Source: Bolinopsis microptera
Lineage: Eukaryota > Ctenophora > Tentaculata > Lobata > Bolinopsidae
NCBI RefSeq assembly: GCF_026151205.1
Contig: NC_087082.1
Location: 13,735,365 to 13,799,364 of the forward strand
DNA: 64,000 nt
Reading direction: 5' to 3'
Within the stretch, counting starts at the first letter, position 1; each line of letters opens with the position of its first letter. A model generated the notes under the pieces. It searched no databases and was not told the DNA's origin. It worked only from the letters and a program-made list of their open reading frames with translations. Positions 23,901 to 35,545 of this stretch are shown here, one piece after another. The translations under genes were made by a program, and so were the position numbers.

Positions 23901-26900
23901 AGACGAAGGGAAGGAAGGACATAATGAAGGAGAGTATGATTCCTAGCCACACGTACTCCAGACTTGACTTTACACGCTCCTGAGAGATGCAATTTAGTTG
24001 TGTTATACTGAGGGATGTGTAAACAAACATTGCATTGATATACTTTTTTTAAAGTTTCAAATCAAAAATCAAATCATATTGTAAGTAATCAATAACAATT
24101 AGTGACAGCATTGATACTTGATAGCTAATGAAACACTTTAGCTTTCTATGATTTAAATTGATAAGTATAAATTATCACACGCTGTATTTTGCTTTGAACC
24201 TAGCATTTTGGGCGACACACAATTGATGGATTGACATTATGAGATTTACTCAGAATTGAATTAAGATTCTGAGAATACAGACGCTTCAGCTGAGACAGAA
24301 GTTCCACGGCAGGTCCTGATATCTGGATATGTGTTATACTATAGAGGGACACGTGACAGTAGAGAGATACCTGTCAACATGTGGTATGTTTAAAACTATT
24401 AGCTGTATTCTAGCATCTTCCTTTTTACTAGCCAGATCTGTGTTAAATGTGAAACTTTGGCGTTAAGAACCGAGAATTAGCGCAACTTCAAAGAGTTGCT
24501 CTCCACGTGGAATTGGGAAACAGACTTGTTCTTTAAAGCTTTTAAATTTAATGACACTTTTTTCGTTTTGGTTAAGGAATTTTTGAGGTTTGTGAGAATT
24601 TCACAGAACGCTGTGATGAAAGATAATGTGGTTCATGGATTAGTCCTACAGTACAGTTCACAAGCAGGAAAGTATTAGGTCTATTAGATTTTAAGGCTTC
24701 TTGGTAGCTTGCTGCTGGACATTTAGGCACACTTAGGACAGTAGAAGGCTTTTAACGGACACATATAAACGGTTGGACCCTTCTAATGTACCCTTGCCCT
24801 TGAGGGGCACTTAACGTATATTTAATCTAGAGCACGAATATCAATCAATGTTGTTCACACACCAGATTTCTACAGAATACGCATTACTAAAAACTCTTAG
24901 TTACAGTGGGGTGCCATATGTTTTCATCATTCCTGAATGCGCGCATATTAGCGCGCATTTTAGCGCGCAAGTTTGCGTGCACGTCACGTGATATTGTTAG
25001 CAGTGAGTGCAATTACGAGTCTGTTTAAAACCCACCACTTTAGATATAATCTGATATCCTATCTCAAGGGGGCTCATCTCAATCTTAACAAGCTCATCGT
25101 TCAGCCACACTTTCACTCGTATCCTCTCTGTGCGGCTGTGGTCTGTTATACTGTCACGGTGTGCTGCTCCGGCTACTCCACCGTTCTCTAGCCTCTCACC
25201 ACTGTAAATTATAGGGAATTTAGTTCTAGATAAATACTACGTTCTCTAGCCTGTTTTATTTTTAGAATTTTGATTTGATAGTGGGGTAGAAAACATGGAA
25301 CTAGAAGTACTGTCTGACCTAGGAAACTTAAACAGCCTCATCGTTAGTGGAAAGTTTAATTGTATAACCAGTGGACCTTTAGAGAGTGGACCTAAGAGAG
25401 AGCTGAGTAAGGATGATATTGATGTACTTACAAAACTACCATAAAATAAAAATAAAATGGGAGAAAGAGTGGGTTAAAGTTGCAACATATACCCGACACT
25501 TATTTGATAAACTGTTATTTAGTCAGGTGGATTTACGTCAGGCCGCTCGAGTAATACCACGCTTAAACTCAACTTCCAAGTTACACTTCCGGTCAGTCAG
25601 GATTGAGGGTTACTGATTTGTCTGTGAGCTGTAATTACAAGCCGGAACGAAGCCTGAAGTGACGCGAATGGCCCTTAGTCTGCGTAAGCTTAAGATCATC
25701 AAAGTATCTTAGATTTAACCAGAGCAGTTATTTAGCTTAAATAGCTTATAATATAAAATCCAAATACATATTTGAGGAATGGATCTCAAGTCCCAGGAAG
25801 CCAAGAAGCGGTTCCCTTTAATACCCAAATTAGCCAGTTCTAGTAGTTCCACATATTTCTATTCCACGATCAAGTCAAGATTCCGAGCCTTGCTACAACT
25901 CAACTGGTATGGGACGTTGCCAGGTTTGTAGATGATTTCACGGCGTGACGGAAGGTATTCCGACAGGTATATGTCCAGACTAATACTTGGAAGAATCCTC
26001 ACAAAATCCGAACCAAATTCCCACAGGGGATCTCATTAGTGGAGGAGTAAAGCAGGGGACCAACAGTTTCACAACAGTGTCACAACAGTGTCACAACAGT
26101 GTCACAATAGTGTTACAACCTTCTTTTGTATGTGATTATCTGACTGTTACATGTTACAGTAGCGAGAGAGAGAGAGAGGGTTCACTTACAATCAGCCGAT
26201 TACAACACATCTCCCCGCAGGAGACATTTTCAGAAGCAATCGCATAATAAGATATATCTCTGTAGTCTCCACCTTACTACTCCCTCAGAGAGTGGTCGTG
26301 TTATATTGTTGGATCGATTAGAAAGCGTTGGCTGTCCAGTGGCCGGGGAGTTGAGTGCATCTTAAAATAGATGATTCTGAGTGCTTCTGAGAGCTTCTGC
26401 CTTTTTCTCAAGAAAACATCAGCATCGTGGAGTTGGTAACGGACGGTAGCCGGTAGGCAGTGCACAAAGGATGTTTTTATAACAACATCGCTCAGCACCA
26501 GACAATCCACCGATACATATTCTACATTGTATAAATTGTACACTGAGCACAGCAGAGAGAGAGCATGGTAATTGAGAATGTACTAAAATCTCTTAACATA
26601 TGTCAAGAGACTGCTCTCTAACTCTCTGACATTTTGTCCTCTTTAACAAGGTAACAAGAAAGCGGTTTCCGCAATTATACAAACTCCCTGGATCGCTCTC
26701 TTCTAGGGTCGGTTTACAAAGTACATTTTCTTTGATCTCTTTTCCCTCATAGCCAAAGTTTGTGCTCAACAGATGGGTCAATTAATTCACGACAAACTAT
26801 GATTTGCTAAGTTTATAATTTCCGATTAACACACTTGTTAATCTTTCTCCAGGAAACAGTTGGAGCAAGATAGAGAGTGTGTAATCACCACCACCTTCAT

Positions 26901-26992
26901 AACTAGCTCTGCTGTACACACTACTTATCTCATATACAGACTTATTACAGATACTGTGTAATTTAACTTGCCCAACAAAATCGCTACTCCAG

Positions 26993-27081
<89 letters not shown>

Positions 27082-30000
27082 TTCTATAAATAGATTTGGT
27101 AGAGAAAGGTTCTGTGGTGGTTGTGCCGATCTGTCAGACAAGCTAAACGGAAGGAGTCTGCTCACTTGGAGGGCATTAGGGCTAGAGAGAAACTCCGGTA
27201 TGGGTACTTCCTACCAATATATAAATAGACGTGGGATGCTAAACATTTCACTACGAAACAGTCATAACGATCAATTTTTTTTACCTTAAAAGGCAGAGAA
27301 TTTCTTATGATCTACTTGTTAATCTAAGAAAGAAATAATCAGGATCATTATTAAGCTAAGTCGAGTTGGACAGTTCTGTTAATTCCGGAGAAGGGGGAAA
27401 ACATTGAAACTAAATATGTTTAATCATTTTAAAGTTGTGTGCTTGTGAAGGACATGTCTCATTCAAAATATTTGAATAATACACTGAAAATGTTCAAGAA
27501 TCTATCACAATGCAATGTATGATTCAAAATGATAATTCGAACTCTGGACAAGTTAAAATCGAAATCATATCTGAAAACACCAGTTTAAGAATCTATCACA
27601 ATGCAATGTATGATTCAAAATGATAATTCGAACTCTGGACAAGTTAAAATCGAAATCATATCTGAAAAAACACCAGTTTCAGTATTTCCACTTCCCAGTG
27701 TTGCACTGACCTGGGGGTAGCTGATCTGGGCTCGTTAACCTCCTTATCCTCTCCGTCTGTATCATGTTCCTCGCTACTAGTTTCATGTCGCTCTTTATTG
27801 TCGTTAATAGTGTTGTTCTCGTTTATAGTGGAGAATGGAGGTTTCCGCACTTTGAACAGCGGAGTTCGGGAATCTGGGGATGACAATTATTTCCAGGTCT
27901 TGTCCATATTTTACAGAATTTAATTGTTTTTACATCTGAACATTTGGACTTTGGAGGGAAGTGGCGGCTACAAGGAATTTACCAAATGTAGAAAAGTTTT
28001 GATATTTCCACGGTAAACTATCAATATGCCAATTGCCACATAGCCAACATAGTATGGGTTTTTTAATATCAGGGCAGTACATATTTGTCTCAAATATAAT
28101 ACGCCAAACAGTTGTATGGAATCTAAGAAGTTTTTAAATATTTCTCATGTTTGAAGCTGCTGCCGAACATTTTGGTATGTTGCAATAGGTTCTGAAGAAA
28201 ACTGATCGAAATTGCCTGGATTTTATTTGATGTTATACAAAAACGAGTTGCTTTAGTTATCAGCATATTTCCCACATTCCTTAAAACAGCTATAAATTAC
28301 ACTGAACATGTCACGTGGTAGATAAATATCGGTGTTTCCTCGTATCTTGCTCATTTTATGCATTAAGCGCAGGTTGTGCACAGTGTGCAAAAGGTTTGCT
28401 GCCCCAAAATAGCCCGAGCACAATTTCTGGGCAACAGATTTGATTAGGCCCGTTTTAAAATAACATAAAGCCATGACGTGAGAAAAAGACACATAAATTG
28501 CTAAATTTTACAATGAAATTAGCTGGTAACGGCGTTTGCAAAAGCATTTCTACAAGTTTCGGTGCAAGTGTTTTTGTTCAAGACATAAGCTGCAGACAAC
28601 GCAGGCCGCAGCAAAGAATGTGTCCAATATTTTAAATTTGAATTGTGCAGACAGCTGCCAGTTTGTGCTTGCAAATAAAAATTGAGGGAAATCGTTTTTG
28701 TCTTAAATTTTCTGCTATTGACTTAGCCGACGATGTTAGCTGGTAAGACACAGAATTACAGCTTTTGAATACCAGTACTCGGAGAAATTGTTTCATTTCC
28801 TGAATGCAGCAAAAATTATATCATAGAAAGGTATAATATACTGTAGGTACATACAGCTAGAATCACAATTATTATGGGAATATTAGAAACCTGATATTTT
28901 ATTCAGAGTTAAGACTTAAAACAAAAATATTAAAGTTATATCCGTCTAGTCAAATAGTTTATCGCTGTCTTTAACAATCAGGAATATTCTATAATCGTCA
29001 TAGTATTCTATAATCGCGGTAAATATTTCGCAGACTCTCTTTCATACTGCAGACAGCAGACACGTATTTATATTTTGGGACGTGGCGAATGGTTGGGAAA
29101 ATAAGGGAAGATAGTTGAGAGTCTAGACCGATAAGAGAACATCTAAGTTCATACCGCCTCCCCACCCTACATATAAGTTCAATCCCGTCCAATACTCGAT
29201 TTCGACCAACCGTGAAATTGTTTCATAAAAAGGCCAGGTCCAGGGTAGGGACAAACGATTCAGTTTGATGTTTAGACAGTCAATATGCTACAGTCTAGAC
29301 CAATCTAACTAATTGATTATATATAATGAAATAATAATTAGAGTATAATTAGATAATCACCTGTTTCTGATTCAGTCCACATGCTCTCCGTCATACCGTT
29401 GTGCTCGGACGAGTCCGTCTCACGTTCTGATTCTGATGAACTGGCTGTCTCTTCTGGGAATATGAAAACAATTTAGAAGACGTAAACTTGGTTTTAAGAC
29501 AGAATGCAAACCATTTTTGCTCTAAAATAATAATAATTGTTTGTCTGAGGAATGGAAGAGAATTTAACATTAATATCGGACATAAACTTTTAGACAACTT
29601 AATAAGTTTGGACAAATTAAAGTCTTTTCAACGGACAAAGGTCATAGGCTAGACTAGACTTGAGTAAATCTTTGTTTGTTTGTTTACACCCTGGCTTTTT
29701 GGTCAACAGGTCAAACACATACCATCACTTTTTAGTTGTTTTCAAAAGTTTTCAACGAAATAATTTGAAGGAAAGAAAGCAAACTCATGGTTCCTCAGCA
29801 CAACACGTACTCACAAAACAATCAAACTTAACTAGCGGTAATAATTTAAATTATGAATAAATAATCATCATGTTATTCATTCTATTTACCTGGTCCTTTT
29901 CTGGTTCTGTGAACATGATGTTTTCTGTGATCTATCTCTGATTCACTGTCGGAATCTTTCAGTTTCCGTTTTGTTGGGAACGCTGCAAAAAAGTAAAATA

Positions 30001-33000
30001 TAATTAGTTATTTTTATTGCAGGCACGAGGTACGCTAAGTTGCTATTTGGGAAATTCCGCCTAACTGACAACTGTTTTTAAGCATATCACACCGGTAAAC
30101 ATATTATTATTTAAACATGTTAAACATATTAAACACAGCCCAACAATTCCTTGGGTGTACTGCCTAACATTTCATTCTTACATCCACAAGTTTAACCCAT
30201 ACAGGACAATTCTACCTGTTTACTAAATAGGTAAATAACATAAAACATTAAATAGTTAGCAGACAAGCGTCAATACCACGACAGTTTAGGTAAGGTATAA
30301 TGAGTCAATATAACAAGTACAACATAATAGACCAAATAATTGAGAGGCACATTGCATTATTATTCCATCTAAAACACCGTCATAATATTATTGATGTTAA
30401 TATTGTGGTTTGGTGTAAGAATCCTGAAGCAGTGATTACTGATGGATTTTATGCATCAATGATCAATATCGACTATAAAAGAGATTTAGTCCTCAGCGGC
30501 CAATATCATTGTACACAGTGAAACTAGTTCTCCACACATATCTGTCATGAAATGGTGTAGTACACCCAGTACATCGTGAACACTTCAAAATATACGGTAC
30601 ACAATATAATGGACAGTTAACGTACCGTCTCCATTGGGTCGCGCCTTCTCCGGACTGGTATCACTATCACTAATGTAAACATGAGGTTCAGGTGTGATGA
30701 GGTTCATGTTGAGGTTGCCGTGTTCCTGTTCACTGTACTCAGGGAACATGTCGTGGGAGTTTGTGTTGGACGAGGAGGACGTTATTGTGGACGCTGTCGT
30801 CTGAAATAGAAATTGTAAAGAGAGGTTATCTGGAACAAGGGATGGGAAACTGACCAAACTGAAAGTTGGGTCAAAAACAGGTCAGAAATAAAGTCGAGTC
30901 TTGTATCCGTATGAACTATCAAGTAAACTAACATATCCAGCAAAGAGAGTCCGGACCCCCAGAGTACTCACAGATTTGATGCCGGGTTTATTAGCTTTTA
31001 GGTTCTCAGTGTTTCTCAGCACAACTCTCCGCCGTAAACTCGGACAGGGATCCATTTTCTTGTTGAACCCTTTACTGTGACTGTGCTGTTTAGAGAGGTG
31101 GGATTTTGTGGTTGGTTTACTGGAGCTGGATGTCGTGACGTTCTTTGTTGTTGATTTTGACTTTTTGATGAGGGTTGAGCTGAGAAAATAGCTGAGTTAC
31201 AATTGCAAAGGTAGGCATCTAGTATCTACGTGCCATTTCATTTGAAAAATGACTTCAAAATGCGGCAAAATGGACAACTTTCTCAGGGTCTACAAGTTTG
31301 ATTGTTGTACTTACTTACTTGTACTATACTTGATTATTGGTTTTTAAGAGTTCTGCATTACAACTAAACTTGTCGACTTTTTGAACTACTTAATACTTTT
31401 ATAATGTCTAATGCATAAATGCATTATCGACATATTATCTTGATGGCGAGTCAGTCATAAGATAATGCATGATAAGGGAGGAGTCTTTAAAAAGCAGAGA
31501 GTTTCTGCAGAACTCTTTAAGTTGAATTCTCAGGAAATTCAGGGTAATTGTACTATTTCAGTACTATTTCAGTACCTCATTAAGTACATCGTTAGCAATG
31601 GTTTCATGCTTTAGAAGAGGTTAAGTAGTCAGGAAATTGATTATGAGCTTTTAAAATTGCAAGGAAATTATATGGTTAGTCGTAGTTTGCCGAACGAATA
31701 AAGTAAGGAAGTATATTAACTTAGGTAATGCGTTTCAAAATACCGAGCTGCCTACCGTACCATGGTCCGTTGCTTATTATAATTATTTGCGGTCAATGCA
31801 TTTAAATCATAATCTTATAATTTTAGTAATGATATAAGACAACTTGGACACTAATATTCCAGAAATCTGTAGTAATAACGTAATAAACTTATTAATAAAT
31901 TAATAAAGTTTCTTTGAACTAACATGCCGCTCTTCTGGGCTTTTCTCATGTCTGTAGCAACTGCTTGGCAAAACGTTAAACCGACCACTAGCCACAACTG
32001 AAAATAGCATACTTTAGAATACGTGATGTAATAACCTAGTAAAAGTTGAATTCTAAAATTATTCCATGTCAAATTTAGAAGCTTCTAGATTGCTGAGCTG
32101 AAAATGTAAGGAGATTTATAAAATAACTCACCACGATGGGTGTTAGAGACTCGCACATGAGAACATCGTCCACCCGGTCAACTTGTAGTACCAGGACAGC
32201 CATGGCTATCTGCAGTATCCACAGTATCACAAGTACGCAGTACATTGTACGGGATGTTTTTCCCACCCACCTGAACATGGTTTAAAGTCACAAAACTTTT
32301 GTCATTTGAAGCTTGAGATAGTGACATGGATCCATATTGCAAATTTATTTAAGCAAGTTTCTAAGTAGGTAAGCATTAGACAAGTATTAAAGTATGTAGG
32401 TATTAAAAGCAAGGGCAATAGATTATGAAATGAAATGAGGTATTTATATCCCGCTCATATGATTAACTAACAACACAAGTACAAGGAAGGTGGTTAACCA
32501 TGTCAGAGCGGCTGACTGTGAGTGATGTGAGCAAATGTGTAAAAGTGAACAAAGTATAACTCATCATAAGGCGAAGACAAAATTAAAACATCTTTTATTG
32601 TAAACCACACTAAACTAAATAGAAGCAGAAACCATACAATACATGTAGGTATAAGGAAGGTTAGTACAGTGACATAATGAACCAAAAAGAGAAACAGATC
32701 CTAGAAAGGTAGAGATCTAGACATAAAATGGAGTGCGGTAAGTAATAAAAGCCAAGGTGTCTTGCAAAGTGAAGACAAATGGAAAGAAAAAACATCAAAA
32801 CTGATTATATAAATGGTTCTTTAACATTCGCTTGAAGCAGTTGGTATCAGTAATACATCTCAACATCAGTGAAAGAGAGTTCCATGCAATCGGTGCATGG
32901 CTTGAGAAACGTCTGTCATCAACTTTGGACTTTTTATTCTTTGGTACCTTGAGCATAAGATGGTCACCAGGTCTCTTCGTCCTGGTCATGGTGTTTGAAA

Positions 33001-35073
33001 GTTCTATATCCACTACATCCACATCCAGTAATGCTTTGAGGTAATCAGGTGCAGCACCGTGAACTGATTTGTGGGTTAATAGACAAACTTTAAAGAAGAT
33101 TCGTTGGGAGTATGTGGGCCTTCTTATAGAAGGGAACCAAGTCCGTGGTTCTGTCTTTATGATATAGATGAAACGAATTGCCCCATTAAGGGTGAATCTA
33201 AGTTTGTTTAATCTGGTCTTTGGAAGATTCATGTACAGAGAATTACAGTAATTTCTAATTTAGATATAACCAGTTGTTTCACCAACATCAATCTAATCCA
33301 ATAGTTCTTAGGTTCATCATTGTCCAGCTACATTTCCTTTTGACATTATTAATCTGTCTTTCCATATTCAAAGTTTCGTCAAATTTGACACCCAGACTCT
33401 TTCAGCTGTCTCCTTTGCACGCATAGGTAGAATTACAGTGCTTGCAAATTGCAGTCTGACACTGAGTTCACACTTTTTTTAGAACATGGCTCTTTCCTAA
33501 CACCAGTAGTTCTGTCTTTGTTTCTTTCATTTTCACAGCTGTGATTAGGGTAGTATCCAGATGGACATTGAGCTGGTTTAGTACAATTCTCTCTAGGATC
33601 TTGGAGATCCTGGATAACGTCAAACATATCTTTTCTGGAAACTGCAGTTAAAAGGTCCGCAAATTGCACTGATTGAATAGTTATCTTTATCTTATTGCTA
33701 TTATCATCTTTCTTACCTTTAAACGACAATGTATTGCGGTTTATCTTTTCCAATTGTTGCTCCATCTTTTTCAAGTCCGACTCCATCTTTTCCATGTTAT
33801 AAACCCTGCTAGAAAGATCAAGGACCGAGGGACAAAATGACAAATTGTCAGTTCTTTAAAAAAACTAAACAACTGTTTTGTAATAATTCGATACCTCAAA
33901 TTATTTATTATATAGTAGTGTTGAAAGTATTGAAATATATATAATATATATATATAAAATAAGTCTTTTGTTTCTTAGTAATAACTAACCATTTGAAATA
34001 GAGGGGAAGGAAGATGAGCTTGAAAAGACCATAGAAAGCGATATTGCTCCAGTTATAAGCTGGTTTCGGCTTTTCAAAGTTGGTGCCTGGAAATAAGATG
34101 GCTGGTTTAGTATGGCAATAGAAGAGTGTATCTGTTTTGTTGGTTATAGATAACACTGCACGTGTTTAATGTGTGCATGTTGTGACACATCATGTGACAC
34201 ATTGACATTACACGTCAGGTACCATTGTCGAGTGATAACGGTATTAGTCTTTTTTTATTGCCATCAAATCAGATTCAAGCTTAAATCCAATTAAATGATT
34301 CTACAAACATTGGGAACATATTTAATTTCAAATCATAAAACTGTTACAGTTGACCATGCCTCCAACCTACCACATTATTAAAAAGGTACAAGCTCTGTGG
34401 CCAGAGTTGAGCTGAAAATAGGTTCGTTGGGCAAATCATCTTAACAATAACAAACGTGCAAATAGTTTTCATTAAAAATAGGATCTCTTGAGAAAAATCG
34501 TCTAAATTTCACCTCGAATAAGATCCACATCGATAAGTTCTTTTTTAAGTTTGGTTCGCTTGGAGTTCGTATAAGTTTTAGGAAAATCCTGTGATAAGTG
34601 TTAGTAGCATGAAGTGTAGACTACTTATAATAAACAAAATCTGCAGACAAGGTATGGCCAATAAAAAGCTTGCTGGAAATGGTGATAGCTGTAATTCTGT
34701 AATCGTAATTATGTATTGCTGTAATTCTGCATCAACATTCAACATCACTAAATATCAAATTATGGAATGTTAGTTTAATCTAGATACTACAGTCAAGTCC
34801 TTACTTTCAACTTCTTCTCTGCATGTTGCTCCCAAGCAGCTTGGTCATGCTTCTTTATCTGAAATAATCTGACTAAATCATGAGTGATATTATAGGATAA
34901 TAATTGTTGCCATAAACAAGGAAAGGATATAATCATCATTTTGAGTATTCGTGAAATAACACTGTATGATGAATTTGAAGTGAAGATCAAAATTGAATAA
35001 TAAACTTATTAGTATAAAGTACCTTAGTCTGAATCCAATCAACAGTATCACTGATCCGTTCTCCAAATGCCAT
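6889..35073 (-). CDS. PHTF: PHTF family multi-pass ER membrane protein, 18 exons
   Basis: Exons in coding order: 35073-35023, 34858-34805, 34588-34513, 34086-33990, 32270-32132, 31997-31924, 31179-30972, 30800-30626, 29982-29890, 29453-29361, 27873-27711, 25201-25036, 23979-23881, 14103-13963, 13614-13498, 13257-13119, 8169-7961, 7062-6889. They sum to 2268 bases, 755 residues, with every junction in phase. Recognised from conserved blocks: LIDVDLIRG, an N-terminal hydrophobic pair (exons 4-6), a Ser/Asp/Glu-rich middle (exons 7-11), AERTYVQRYLYAKFF, PHFRLRSIQNIKAWLSLRS, GPQRSV, LLITEQINLFF, KKEQL and the C-terminal GFKLKLWK. Vertebrate PHTF1/2 are ER membrane proteins. The name implies a homeodomain factor but evidence for that is weak. 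The donor of exon 12 could be three bases shorter. The start is supported by alignment with the family N-terminus. Confidence 0.92.
8891..8981. repeat. (TTAG)n microsatellite
   Basis: About twenty TTAG units with a few G/A variants near the 3' end. It lies in a PHTF intron. The TTAGG arthropod telomere repeat is pentameric, so this is not telomeric. Confidence 0.95.
9587..9675. repeat. Degenerate GTAACCCT/CCTAG minisatellite
   Basis: Overlapping copies of TAACCCTGGTAACC and CCCTAGCCTAGTAACC occur within a PHTF intron. No function is suggested by the context. Confidence 0.8.
13058..13110. repeat. 7-bp (TCACAGA)n tandem array
   Basis: Seven near-perfect units end within ten bases of the 5' splice site of PHTF exon 16 (minus strand), so changes in copy number would alter the sequence right after the donor GTATGT. 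Confidence 0.95.
14337..14390. repeat. Three tandem 17-bp units
   Basis: GATATCTTAATACTAGT repeats three times in PHTF intron 13. It is a small local duplication with no coding content. Confidence 0.9.
15809..15899. repeat. Nested foldback (double inverted repeat)
   Basis: The outer arms 15809-15831 and 15877-15899 share 23 bases with one mismatch. The core TAGTTCGACA occurs twice on the left (also near 15840) and its inverse TGTCGAACTA twice on the right (about 15867 and 15884). It lies about 140 bases before the LINE body, in PHTF intron 13. Confidence 0.85.
16024..17934 (+). CDS. LINE ORF1: partial PHD finger, coiled coil, AlkB dioxygenase, SGNH esterase
   Basis: The frame is open from 16024. 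No convincing ATG starts it, in line with a 5' truncation. Counting residues from 16168: the heptad-rich coiled coil lies at about 1-115. The AlkB-like 2-oxoglutarate/Fe(II) domain lies at about 190-372, with YTGNSSHIPQHCD giving metal ligands H286 and D288, distal H341 (WNHG), and the arginine pair R362/R368 (RYSFTFR) that binds 2-oxoglutarate. The SGNH hydrolase lies at about 378-550, with nucleophile S384 (IGDSN), N434 (TGIND) and D534/H537 (NDVVHL). ORF1 esterase domains are known in CR1-like elements, where they may bind lipids or RNA. AlkB enzymes remove alkyl groups from DNA or RNA. Their joint use here is inferred. No stop interrupts this frame. Confidence 0.88.
   Translation, partial: NFIGKVQNCKQTFHSNCVNLAGLTATSLKKLSTSWKCPDCFIFPYTRRLKEEEKSKALTEFFSNISKISKCNEELKESTTTIEFFNEHIKHLILKEDSCFKEHSKRTERLVTGIEDITEDIASIKGVLTKVKESGSALETTSNSLKQEIDGLKDSLKNIPMTEQPPTNSSTFDHVDNLMTQIKVQLEKINDHVCPSTSTQNFDEGELRYNESILMTPNTTSPHFAASQIPEGPACDPYLTYQEDIVPVELHSKLIKLLEDNSADFSSVGGSRDVVYFGEHGYWYTGAYHQAKETPPEIQDLLDCVRPSLPNRKSWLNSCLVTRYTGNSSHIPQHCDNEVLIDPESIIVTVSLGEERTIKFTHKSTEKSLKLKDGSVYVMSRMSQEIWNHGIEPLANEEDGEESEEKTSVRYSFTFRHIAPFYKNSTVLIGDSNTKYIKFGKDVGTLGKWVPGKRMWAAKIDDIPAPKDIGPFRNIVIHTGINDIRDDSNRPSTRTLIAKLKKKCCEIQQFYPNSKVHISLLLPTKSQFVNSRIGELNSLIVDMVYNRKNMFIIDNSVLGSVNGCMPSKYGRFSRDGTPLVNDVVHLGREGLKIFCMNIKRCIVQRGGSQSTERFKGGNGDYRSALSRGSTGDILPI
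20943..22475. mobile_element. Non-autonomous DNA transposon inserted in LINE ORF2
   Basis: The terminal inverted repeats are GTCAAGTTCGGAGACAACCT... at 20943 and its inverse ending at 22475. They are identical for about 30 bases and diverge after TACATAAA. CATATG flanks both ends (20937-20942 and 22476-22481). Because CATATG is itself palindromic, the target duplication could be TA, ATAT or all six bases. Element plus one CATATG is 1539 bases, a multiple of three, and the LINE frame continues on the far side. No transposase frame is visible, so it depends on an unlinked enzyme. The interior is an array of a 16-bp motif listed separately. It must be younger than the LINE copy. Confidence 0.9.
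21114..22153. repeat. Array of 16-bp CTCAACCnnGGTGGAG motifs with mirrored orientation
   Basis: In the left half the motif reads CTCAAC(C/A)nnGGTGGAG at 21114, 21268, 21420 and 21574. In the right half it reads in the opposite orientation, CTCCACCnnGGTTGAG, at 21640, about 21803, about 21996, about 22097 and 22138. One left-type copy occurs near 21742, and degenerate copies continue toward both ends. Mirrored subterminal motifs are the usual form of transposase-binding sites in cut-and-paste elements. Confidence 0.8.
26995..27079. repeat. (GA)n microsatellite
   Basis: About 42 uninterrupted GA units in PHTF intron 11. The serine/leucine-rich minus-strand frame across it is a repeat artefact. 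Confidence 0.98.
27496..27679. repeat. 91-bp tandem duplication
   Basis: Copies 27496-27586 and 27587-27679 differ by only an insertion of about two bases in an A run, so the duplication is recent. It lies about 30 bases beyond the 5' splice site of PHTF exon 11. Confidence 0.95.
32424..33432 (-). mobile_element. LINE ORF2 3' fragment (CR1-like), in PHTF intron 4
   Basis: The open frame 33232-32795 reads as the C-terminal end of a non-LTR RT (FKVCLLTHKSVHGAAPDYL, FSSHAPIAWNSL, FKRMLKNHLYNQF). Upstream, 33430-33233 carries the preceding thumb segment in damaged frames (KRKCSW, QLVISKL, then NLPKTRLNKLRF). The 3' end is a short CATTT-type repeat near 32424-32440 after GGGATATAAATACCT, as in CR1-like 3' ends. 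Most of the element 5' of this point is gone. It lies in the same orientation as PHTF. Confidence 0.8.
33433..33843 (-). CDS. Unrecognised coiled-coil open frame, possibly LINE ORF1 remnant
   Basis: 136 codons with a short heptad region (MEKMESDLKKMEQQLEKI), a central segment without known motifs and a cysteine-containing basic tail. It directly precedes the LINE ORF2 fragment on the same strand, inside a PHTF intron whose flanking exons already join in phase. I therefore prefer a remnant of that LINE's ORF1 over a host exon. No homology can be claimed from sequence alone. Confidence 0.35.
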   Translation of the reverse strand: MSFCPSVLDLSSRVYNMEKMESDLKKMEQQLEKINRNTLSFKGKKDDNSNKIKITIQSVQFADLLTAVSRKDMFDVIQDLQDPRENCTKPAQCPSGYYPNHSCENERNKDRTTGVRKEPCSKKSVNSVSDCNLQAL

Positions 35074-35502
35074 ACATTAAAGGTAGTTTTCGTTTTATCC
35101 TAGCTCAAAACTGGTTTATGACTGACCAGTATCTTCACTTATGATTTTTTTAGATGTCTTCGATGGATTCTTGTTACTTGAGCTAAAATCTAAACAGAAA
35201 ATGACAAATTTAGACCCTTTAGAGATCTTGAATTGAAGGTATCACGACTTAAATATAGAGTGCAGTATAGATGTGGATTCTGGTAGAGGTAAATCGAATA
35301 ATATTATAGATCAAATTAAATAATTATGACACAAACATCTTCACACATCATCATAAATATTTCTACAAAAAGTTATAAATTAAACTAAAATGCTGTGTAT
35401 AAAGATTAAGGACCCAGTAGAAATGGACCTAAGTATCCTTTCTACTACAATTTAAGTTAATAAAACGTATTTATTAGCAACATGGAGATTGAACTTAACA
35501 TA

Positions 35503-35545
35503 CATAATATGTTCTAACAGGGTTCGAATCCCAGTGCCACCTAAT
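35503..35545 (+). other. tRNA-like T-arm remnant
   Basis: GGGTTCGAATCCC at about 35519, followed by AGTGCCACC, resembles the T arm and 3' acceptor strand of a tRNA. No matching acceptor 5' strand, D arm or anticodon arm is found in the 80 bases before it. It is probably a decayed tRNA or SINE piece, or chance. Confidence 0.3.

Noticed and set aside
26301-26543. 80-codon minus-strand frame (MYNLYNVEYVSVDCLVL...) as an extra PHTF exon
   Set aside because: PHTF exons 11 and 12 join in phase without it, total length already matches the family, and no PHTF similarity is visible.
26797-27165. Serine/leucine-rich frame on the minus strand
   Set aside because: It translates the GA microsatellite inside a PHTF intron.
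32795-33232. Host protein gene on the minus strand
   Set aside because: Its sequence pattern is the C-terminal end of a LINE RT and it lies inside a PHTF intron.
35503-35545. tRNA gene
   Set aside because: Only a T-arm-like piece is visible. The acceptor, D and anticodon arms cannot be built.
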